Shown piece by piece: positions 1-5,582 of a stretch of DNA of 10,125 bases; the stretch's first letter is position 1, and each line of letters opens with the position of its first letter. Made by a program: the position numbers and the translations under genes. The stretch is taken from contig USAX01000071.1 of the NCBI GenBank assembly GCA_900552705.1, positions 1 to 10,125 on the forward strand, in the 5' to 3' direction. The notes under the pieces are model-generated. The model saw nothing but the letters and a program-made list of their open reading frames with translations. It did no database searches and was not told the origin of the DNA. Source of the DNA: an uncultured Collinsella sp. GTDB taxonomy: Bacteria > Actinomycetota > Coriobacteriia > Coriobacteriales > Coriobacteriaceae.

Positions 1-536
<536 letters not shown>

Positions 537-548
537 GGGACTCCTTAA

Positions 549-1454
549 CTAGCGACGCTTGCGCGACAGGAAGCGCGCAAACAGGTTGAAGGCCAGAATG
601 ATCACCATCAGCAAGAGCGCGGTGCCGTAGGCTGCGTTCATGTTGATGCCGTCGTTGGCAAGCAGGTACAGGTGAACGGTCATGGGGCGGCCGGAATCGA
701 GCGGCGAGATAGGTAGATTGATGGCCTGGCCCATGGTGTAGAGCACCACGGCGGTCTCGCCAATGGCACGGCCGATGGCAAGGACAATGCCCGTGGCAAT
801 ACGGCCAAAGGCAGAAGGAAGCACGATCTTGGAGACAACCTGCCACTTGGTGGCGCCCAGGCCATACGCGCCCCAACGGATATAGCGCGGAACGGCGCGA
901 ATGGCCTCTTCGGTGGTGCGCATGACGATGGGAAGCATCAAGAGCGCAAGCGCCAGAGCGGCCGAGACCATCGAAAGGCCCAGACCCATAGCCTCGACAA
1001 ACAAGGCGTAGCCAAACAGGCCCATAACGATGGAGGGCACCGAGGCCAAAGCGTCAGCAGCGTAGCGAATGAGCTCGACGATCTTGCCCTGCTTGGCGTA
1101 CTCGGCCAGATAGACGGCTGCCAGCACAGCGATCGGCGTGCAGATAAGCATGGCGAGCGCCGTCACATAGACGGTCGAGACGATCGTGGGCCAAATACCG
1201 CCCTCGGCGTTGACGCCCTGGGGCCAACCGAAGATAAAGTCGAGCGAGATGTGTGGCAGGCCGTTGATGACCACGTAGGCGATGATAGCGACCAGCACCA
1301 GCGTGGTGATGTATGCCGCGGCACGGAACACGCCAAGCATGATCTTGTTGGACAGGTCCTTGTTGATGCGGCCCTTCTTGCCGTGGGAAAGGGCACGCTT
1401 GATGCGCTCGCGCGACGAGGTCGTATCGACCGTCGTGTCAACGGAATCGGACAT
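549..1454 (-). CDS. pstA: Phosphate ABC transporter permease PstA
   Basis: This is one of the two membrane permeases that form the phosphate channel. The product has 301 residues, a normal length. A polar, basic N-terminal tail (about 1-38) precedes the first membrane helix (about 46-64), and further hydrophobic helices lie at about 93-117, 138-155, 160-178, 220-240 and 277-294. The binding-protein-dependent permease (EAA) loop is at about 195-215, with GATKWQ and VLP, and is followed by GRAIGET at 228-234. The GGIWPTI segment at 85-91 fits PstA better than PstC. The ATG is three bases after the pstC stop, and a purine-rich AGGGGG inside the pstC end serves as ribosome binding site. It is downstream of pstC and upstream of pstB, as in most pst operons. 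PstA and PstC are paralogues; order and the N-terminal sequence decide the name. Confidence 0.95.
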   Translation of the reverse strand: MSDSVDTTVDTTSSRERIKRALSHGKKGRINKDLSNKIMLGVFRAAAYITTLVLVAIIAYVVINGLPHISLDFIFGWPQGVNAEGGIWPTIVSTVYVTALAMLICTPIAVLAAVYLAEYAKQGKIVELIRYAADALASVPSIVMGLFGYALFVEAMGLGLSMVSAALALALLMLPIVMRTTEEAIRAVPRYIRWGAYGLGATKWQVVSKIVLPSAFGRIATGIVLAIGRAIGETAVVLYTMGQAINLPISPLDSGRPMTVHLYLLANDGINMNAAYGTALLLMVIILAFNLFARFLSRKRR

Positions 1455-1457
1455 AGC

Positions 1458-2384
1458 CTACCCCCTCTTCTTCTTGGAAACCAGGCGGACGATGCCCACC
1501 AGCGTGGCGGAAATGATAAACAGGACCACGCCCATGCCGAACAGCGCCGAGCGATGCAGACCCGAGGAATAGCTCATGTCGAGCGCAATCTGGCTCGTGA
1601 GCGTCGAGATGGGGCTCGCAATGCTGTCGGGAATAACCGGGGCGTTACCCACGACCATGAGCACGGCCATGGTCTCGCCGATGGCACGGCCCATACCCAG
1701 CACGATGGCATCCACGATACCCAGCTTGGCGGCAGGTAACACGACCTTATAGATAGTCTGCCACTTGGTGGCGCCCATGGCATACGATGCCTCGCGAATG
1801 CCCATGGGAATGGAATTGAGAGCATCGATGGTAAGCGTCGTGATGGTGGGCACGATCATAATGGCGAGCACGAACCACGCCGTCAGCGCGCCAAAACCAA
1901 GACCGCCGGTCAGTTGTGCGATAAACGGGCGGATGATGATCATGCCAAAGAAGCCATAGATGATAGAAGGGATGCCGGCCAACAGGTCAACGGCAGGGCT
2001 GATGAGCTTGCGCACGCGCTTGCTGGCGATCTCGACCAGATACACGGCCGTGCCCACGCCTAGGGGCACACCCATGGCGAGCGCGCCGACGGTCACCAGA
2101 CCCGAGCCGGCAAGCAGCGACACGATGCCGTAGTGACCCTCAGAGGGCGCCCACGTAAAGCTAAAGAAGTCCGCCAGACCGATGTCGGTAAAGACGGGCA
2201 GCGCCGAGTACGTGGTAAAGACAAAAATCAGGATGACGGTAACAACCGCCAAGAACGCGCAGGCAAAGAAGATCCACTGCAGCGCCTTCTCCTTGATATA
2301 GGTGCTGCGCGATACGAGCGCCAGCTCGCGCTTCTTGGGCGCCTGACCATTCTGCTCAGTCTGGGAGTTTTCCTGTGCTTCCAT
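1458..2384 (-). CDS. pstC: Phosphate ABC transporter permease PstC
   Basis: This is the second membrane permease of the phosphate importer and pairs with PstA. With the chosen start it has 308 residues. The N-terminal 30 residues are polar and rich in Gln and Glu. Membrane helices lie at about 36-58, 88-114, 135-153, 165-185, 225-247 and 281-300. The EAA loop that contacts PstB is at 198-219 (EASYAMGATKWQ through VLPAA), and GRAIGET is at 232-238. The open frame extends to a GTG at 2393 that overlaps the pstS end by 8 nt. I chose the ATG at 2384 because AAGGGGA (2394-2400) lies nine bases upstream of it but only touches the GTG. With this start, the gap to the pstS stop is one base, which suggests translational coupling. 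Identity is very secure; the start is less so. Confidence 0.94.
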   Translation of the reverse strand: MEAQENSQTEQNGQAPKKRELALVSRSTYIKEKALQWIFFACAFLAVVTVILIFVFTTYSALPVFTDIGLADFFSFTWAPSEGHYGIVSLLAGSGLVTVGALAMGVPLGVGTAVYLVEIASKRVRKLISPAVDLLAGIPSIIYGFFGMIIIRPFIAQLTGGLGFGALTAWFVLAIMIVPTITTLTIDALNSIPMGIREASYAMGATKWQTIYKVVLPAAKLGIVDAIVLGMGRAIGETMAVLMVVGNAPVIPDSIASPISTLTSQIALDMSYSSGLHRSALFGMGVVLFIISATLVGIVRLVSKKKRG

Positions 2385-2385
2385 G

Positions 2386-3222
2386 CTACTCACTCCCCTT
2401 CTCGTCGTTGGTGACGGGGATAAAGCCCGCCTCGCGAATCTGCTTGTCCATCTTTTCGGACGTCACATAGTCGATGTAATCCTGCGCCTGCTGCGAAGGC
2501 GCACCCTTCACAAAGAAGTAAAGGTCGCGTGAGATGGGATAGCCGCCGCTCGCGACCGTCTTCTCGGACGCCTCAACATGATTGACCGAGACGGCCTTGA
2601 CCGAGGTCTTGGCGTTGAGGCTATCGACGAAGCCCAGCGAAATGTAGCCAATGGCACCGTGCGAACGAGATACCACGTCGCGCACCTGGCCCGTGCCCGA
2701 AAGAACGGCCGAGCGGCGATCGAACGGGGTGCCGTCCATCACGATGGTGCGGAATGCTTCACGCGTGCCGGATGCCTCGTCTCGGTTGATGACCTGAATC
2801 TTCAGGTCCTCGCCACCGACCTCTTTCCAATTAGTAATCTTGCCGGCATAGATATCGCGGAGCTGCTCGGTCGAGAGGTTATCGACCGGGTTATCGTCGT
2901 TCACGATGACCGCGATACCGTCGTGGGCAATGACGATGGGAGTCAGGCCCAGATCCTGTTCGTCGGCATTGAGTCCACGGGAGGAGCTGGCGATATCGGC
3001 CGTGCCAGCGCTGACGGCTTCGATGCCAGCGGAAGAGCCCAAACCGGAAACGAGCACGTCGATGCCAGTCTCCTCCTTAAAGCCCTCTGCCGCAATCTCG
3101 GCGATAGGAAGGCAGGTCGTGGAGCCGGCCACGGTAATGGAAGAGGTAGAAGATCCCGAAGAACAGGCGCACAGCGTAAGCGTAAGCACAGCGGCGCTCA
3201 GGACCGATACGATCTTTCTCAT
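2386..3222 (-). CDS. pstS: Periplasmic-type phosphate-binding lipoprotein PstS
   Basis: This is the extracellular phosphate receptor that hands phosphate to PstC/PstA. The product has 278 residues. It starts with a short basic n-region (MRKIV), a hydrophobic segment and a lipobox LCAC with the lipidated cysteine at residue 20, so it should be membrane-anchored as in monoderm bacteria. A Ser/Gly linker (21-29) follows. Phosphate-binding elements are AGSTT (32-36), GSSAG (62-66), the AHDGIAVIVN strand (99-108) and RDEASGTR (147-154). The later TGQV and GAIGYIS segments also match the family. The ATG overlaps the pgeF stop as ATGA, and I see no good Shine-Dalgarno sequence in front of it, so it probably depends on ribosomes finishing pgeF. 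Other phosphate-binding-like proteins exist in this superfamily, but the pstCAB context settles it. Confidence 0.96.
   Translation of the reverse strand: MRKIVSVLSAAVLTLTLCACSSGSSTSSITVAGSTTCLPIAEIAAEGFKEETGIDVLVSGLGSSAGIEAVSAGTADIASSSRGLNADEQDLGLTPIVIAHDGIAVIVNDDNPVDNLSTEQLRDIYAGKITNWKEVGGEDLKIQVINRDEASGTREAFRTIVMDGTPFDRRSAVLSGTGQVRDVVSRSHGAIGYISLGFVDSLNAKTSVKAVSVNHVEASEKTVASGGYPISRDLYFFVKGAPSQQAQDYIDYVTSEKMDKQIREAGFIPVTNDEKGSE
2394..2400 (-). promoter_or_regulatory. Ribosome binding site that selects the pstC ATG start
   Basis: On the minus strand this reads AAGGGGA, inside the last codons of pstS. It is nine bases upstream of the ATG at 2384 but directly abuts the in-frame GTG at 2393, too close for normal initiation. 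It therefore favours the ATG. This is inference from spacing only. Confidence 0.6.
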
Positions 3223-4019
3223 AGCATCACGCCAATCGCGGCATGGCGCCCACAGGTGCCGTCCTCGTTACGGTAGGAATAAAAGCGGTCGTTCTGACGC
3301 ACAGTCGAAAGCTGGGTATCCACGATATTATCCGCGTCGACACCGACATCTACCAGCGCCTCGCAAATGGCAGCGGAAAGATCGAGCATGCGAGAGGTAC
3401 TCGCATCGATCCAAGAGAACTCGGCGGCAAAGCGATCCATGAGCTCCTGGGAAACCTCGTACTCGTCACCCAGGATATGGGGCCCGATATAGGCGGAAAC
3501 GTCGCTCGCATCGCAGCCGGCAGCATCGCAAAGCGCCTGGCACGCCTTGGCAGAAATACGTGCAATCGTGCCCTTCCAACCGGAGTGCACCACGGCAAAT
3601 CCGCCGGGGGCCACCAGCACCACGGGAACGCAGTCGGCAAAGCAGAGCAGCACGGGCACGTCATGGGCCGTACAGACGATGGCATCGCAGCCCTCGGCAA
3701 TCTGCTCGCGAACAGCCTCAAGATCGTCGGCGCCGTTCGAAGTCACCGTAACGATATGGTCACCATGTACCTGATTGGGCACGAGCAGATTATACTCGCA
3801 CTCAGTGGCGCCCATAGCTTCAAGCGCTCGACGACGATTTTCTTGAACAGCAAAGGGGTCATCGCCTACATGCGAGCCCAGGTTGAGCGAGGAGTACGCA
3901 TCTTCAGAAACGCCACCGGTGCGCTCGGTAAAGGCAAAGCGGACATCAGATGTCGCGCCCTCCACCAACGTAACTCCATCATGGTCGACACGCGAAACGT
4001 TGTCCGCACGTGCTGCCAT
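3219..4019 (-). CDS. pgeF: PgeF/YfiH family protein (laccase domain; purine nucleoside phosphorylase / peptidoglycan editing factor)
   Basis: Family members (YfiH, YlmD, FAMIN) cleave adenosine and inosine with inorganic phosphate to give base and ribose-1-phosphate. E. coli PgeF is also implicated in keeping non-canonical residues out of peptidoglycan. The product has 266 residues, a normal length. The three expected metal-ligand positions are visible: His85 in NQVHGD, Cys130 in CFADCVPV and His145 in VVHSGWKG. The C-terminus (FYSYRNEDGTCGRHAAIG, about 246-263) is typical. The family motif usually written IGPCIGPCCYEV is divergent here (IGPHILGDEYEV, 178-189). An in-frame GTG at 4040 would add seven residues, but AGGAGG at 4027-4032 lies within that extension and seven bases upstream of the ATG at 4019, so I use the ATG. 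Its last codons overlap the pstS start. The position after ftsZ is usual in Gram-positive dcw clusters; the link to pst is not. Confidence 0.93.
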   Translation of the reverse strand: MAARADNVSRVDHDGVTLVEGATSDVRFAFTERTGGVSEDAYSSLNLGSHVGDDPFAVQENRRRALEAMGATECEYNLLVPNQVHGDHIVTVTSNGADDLEAVREQIAEGCDAIVCTAHDVPVLLCFADCVPVVLVAPGGFAVVHSGWKGTIARISAKACQALCDAAGCDASDVSAYIGPHILGDEYEVSQELMDRFAAEFSWIDASTSRMLDLSAAICEALVDVGVDADNIVDTQLSTVRQNDRFYSYRNEDGTCGRHAAIGVML

Positions 4020-4026
4020 ACTAAAG

Positions 4027-4032
4027 CCTCCT
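4027..4032 (-). promoter_or_regulatory. Ribosome binding site that selects the pgeF start
   Basis: A perfect AGGAGG on the minus strand, seven bases before the ATG at 4019. It lies downstream of the alternative GTG at 4040, which has no comparable site, so the shorter protein is favoured. Confidence 0.85.
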
Positions 4033-4046
4033 AATAACACAAGTAC

Positions 4047-4061
4047 CGCGGCGTCGCCGCG
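4047..4061 (-). repeat. GC-only hairpin in the pgeF leader
   Basis: CGCGGCG-T-CGCCGCG is a perfect inverted repeat with 7-base arms and a single central base; as RNA it would fold with a loop of about 3-5 bases. It sits 15 bases before the pgeF ribosome binding site. No run of T follows on either strand, so it is not an intrinsic terminator. It could stabilise the 5' end of the mRNA or be a chance GC palindrome. Confidence 0.4.
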
Positions 4062-4070
4062 CAGTCCGCG

Positions 4071-4103
4071 TTTATACGGCTGTCATACTTCCTTAAAAGG
4101 ATA
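4071..4103 (-). promoter_or_regulatory. Possible promoter of the pgeF-pstSCAB operon
   Basis: The upstream terminator means a promoter should lie between 4170 and 4033. Two -10-like hexamers are visible on the minus strand: TATAAA (4071-4076) and TATCCT (4098-4103). Neither has a good -35 box; CTTTTA lies 17 bases upstream of TATAAA. A weak -35 would suit an activator-dependent promoter. If TATCCT is used, the direct repeat at 4123-4140 is centred near -40. The choice is uncertain. Confidence 0.3.
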
Positions 4104-4122
4104 CCCGCAGCGGTAGGGACCA

Positions 4123-4140
4123 AACGTAAAGGGAACGTAA
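4123..4140 (-). promoter_or_regulatory. Period-11 direct repeat, candidate PhoP/PhoB-type operator
   Basis: On the minus strand TTACGTT occurs twice (4134-4140 and 4123-4129), separated by four bases, giving an 11-base period. E. coli Pho boxes (7-base repeats with 4-base spacers) and Bacillus PhoP sites use this same geometry to place two response-regulator monomers on one helix face. The repeat sequence does not match the E. coli consensus. It lies upstream of an operon that encodes phosphate uptake. The geometry is seen; the regulator is inference. Confidence 0.35.
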
Positions 4141-4155
4141 GGAGATTGGAGGCTT

Positions 4156-4169
4156 TCGTTTACAAACGA
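4156..4169. repeat. Short palindrome between the ftsZ terminator and the pgeF leader
   Basis: TCGTTT-AC-AAACGA has perfect 6-base arms with a 2-base centre. It begins directly beyond the T-rich tail of the ftsZ terminator and ends 15 bases before the TTACGTT repeats. It could be an operator half of the pgeF-pst control region or chance; no known site is recognised. Confidence 0.25.
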
Positions 4170-4170
4170 G

Positions 4171-4207
4171 AAACAAAACGGGGTGCATCCGAATGGACAC
4201 ACCCCGT
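4171..4207 (-). terminator. Intrinsic terminator after ftsZ
   Basis: On the minus strand an 8-base perfect stem ACGGGGTG / CACCCCGT (4200-4207 with 4178-4185) continues inward with TGTCC / GGATG (two wobble and three Watson-Crick pairs), closing on an ATTC tetraloop. The distal arm runs into TTTTGTTT. This is a textbook Rho-independent terminator, 23 bases after the ftsZ stop codon. It implies that most dcw transcription ends here and that pgeF-pst needs its own promoter. Confidence 0.88.
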
Positions 4208-4229
4208 GCAGGTCGTTGAGAAAAACGAA

Positions 4230-5384
4230 CTAGAAGCTACCGCGCTTTAGGAAGTCGGGAAGCTCGAACTGGTCGTTGCCAAAGTTGGGCAGCTCGGTGC
4301 CACCGACGTTGCGGGTCGGAGCGGCCTGAGCCGGGCTGGCGGCAGGAGCGGTGCGCTGCGGCTCAGCGGAGGCAGCGGCCTTGCTCTGAGACTGCTGAGC
4401 AGCAAAGAGCTCGTCCTGACGGTTGACGTTGGAGTCGGAGAAGCCCGTAGCGATGACGGTGATACGCACCTGATCGCCCAGGGACTCGTCGACAACGGTG
4501 CCGAAGATGATGTTGGCCTCGGGGTCGACGGCGTTGGCGACAACGTCGGCGGCGTCGCTGATCTCCTGGATGCCCAGGTCCTTGGAACCGGCGATGGAGA
4601 GCAGCACGCGCGTGGCACCATCGATGGAGCTCTCGAGCAGCGGGCTGGAAATAGCCTGCTGGGCGGCGTCGACGGCACGGGTGTCCCCAGAAGAGGTGCC
4701 GATGCCCATCATGGCGGTACCGGCCTGCTTCATGATGGTCTTAACGTCGGCGAAGTCCAGGTTGATGATACCGGGGACGGTGATGAGGTCGGTGATGCCC
4801 TGGGTGCCCTGAGAAAGGACGCCATCGGCAATCGCGAAGGCCTCGAGCATGGTGGTCTTCTTCTCGGCGATGTCGAGCAGCTTATCGTTAGGGATGACGA
4901 TCATGGTGTCGACGCAATCGGAGAGGGTCTTGATGCCCTCTTCGGCGCTCTTCTTGCGCTTGCGGCCCTCGAAGGTGAAGGGCTTGGTCACGACGGCGAC
5001 GGTCAGTGCGCCGACCTCGTTCATCGCGATATCGGCAACGATGGGAGCAGCACCGGTACCGGTGCCACCGCCCTCGCCGCAGGTGATGAACACCATGTCG
5101 GCGCCAGCGAGCGCCTCGGCAATGTCGTCGCGAGACTCATCGGCAGCCTTGCGGCCAACCTCGGGATTGGCGCCGGCGCCCAGGCCGCGGGTAAGGTCGG
5201 TGCCGATGTGCACCTTGATATCGGCATCAGAGATCGCGAGTGCCTGAGCATCGGTGTTGATGGCAACAAACTCGACGCCGCGGATGCCCTCTTCGATCAT
5301 TCGATTGACCGCGTTGGTACCGCCGCCGCCGACGCCGACCACCTTAATGACGGCAAGGTAGTTGTTGATCTCTGTCTCGTGCAT
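4230..5384 (-). CDS. ftsZ: Cell division GTPase FtsZ
   Basis: FtsZ polymerises with GTP at midcell into the Z ring that organises septal wall synthesis. The product has 384 residues. The N-terminal GTP-binding motif VGVGGGGTNAVNRM is at 16-29, NTDAQAL at 43-49, the tubulin signature GGGTGTG at 105-111, and the T7 loop NLDFADV at 208-214, with Asp210 and Asp213 expected to complete the active site of the next subunit. A short Ala/Gln/Pro-rich linker (about 325-368) leads to the C-terminal peptide FELPDFLKRGSF (373-384), which binds partners such as SepF or FtsW. An in-frame ATG at 5414 exists, but GGAGG at 5391-5395 is six bases before the ATG at 5384, and the conserved core begins soon after it. 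It has a 198-nt upstream spacer and its own terminator. No ftsA is adjacent, as usual in Actinomycetota. Confidence 0.98.
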   Translation of the reverse strand: MHETEINNYLAVIKVVGVGGGGTNAVNRMIEEGIRGVEFVAINTDAQALAISDADIKVHIGTDLTRGLGAGANPEVGRKAADESRDDIAEALAGADMVFITCGEGGGTGTGAAPIVADIAMNEVGALTVAVVTKPFTFEGRKRKKSAEEGIKTLSDCVDTMIVIPNDKLLDIAEKKTTMLEAFAIADGVLSQGTQGITDLITVPGIINLDFADVKTIMKQAGTAMMGIGTSSGDTRAVDAAQQAISSPLLESSIDGATRVLLSIAGSKDLGIQEISDAADVVANAVDPEANIIFGTVVDESLGDQVRITVIATGFSDSNVNRQDELFAAQQSQSKAAASAEPQRTAPAASPAQAAPTRNVGGTELPNFGNDQFELPDFLKRGSF

Positions 5385-5390
5385 GTCGGT

Positions 5391-5395
5391 CCTCC
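5391..5395 (-). promoter_or_regulatory. Ribosome binding site that selects the ftsZ start
   Basis: GGAGG on the minus strand, six bases upstream of the ATG at 5384. It lies within the reading frame that would be used from the upstream ATG at 5414, whose own leader has only a distant AGGGG. This favours the 384-residue protein. Confidence 0.8.
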
Positions 5396-5582
5396 GAACA
5401 AAGGTTATAGCCATAGCATGGGTCGACCCCTGCGCACATTAACCTTCAGGTTGAAAGTAAATGCAAAGGTAAACCGTATTATGTTTGCACATTATGAACG
5501 TATCAGTCAAATAATTGACCGCAAAACCAAACAAACCAGATAAACGGCGTGGTATGGCCCCTCAACAAAGCATCAACCAGCG
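5396..5582 (-). promoter_or_regulatory. AT-rich ftsQ-ftsZ spacer with likely ftsZ promoter(s)
   Basis: There is no gene here. Base composition is far more AT-rich than its surroundings between about 5450 and 5545. Visible on the minus strand: a consensus-like -35 TTGACT (5505-5510), two CATAAT hexamers (5491-5496 and 5478-5483), and TTTGCA (5462-5467) 18 bases from GTTAAT. No -35/-10 pair has fully standard spacing (TTGACT is 8 or 21 bases from the CATAAT boxes), so I do not fix a start site. Also present are the palindrome GTCAA-N4-TTGAC (5506-5519), a near palindrome around AACCTTCAGGTT (5441-5452), and ATTATG repeated with a 13-base period on the plus strand. Together these suggest independent control of ftsZ, known in other actinobacteria. 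No terminator for ftsQ is seen. Confidence 0.45.

Noticed and set aside
3243..4034. Plus-strand open frame of 263 codons opposite pgeF
   Set aside because: It is the antisense shadow of a well-supported pgeF, with no recognisable family or coherent domain.
4047..4061. GC hairpin before pgeF as a terminator or attenuator
   Set aside because: No T run follows on either strand and no competing antiterminator fold is evident.
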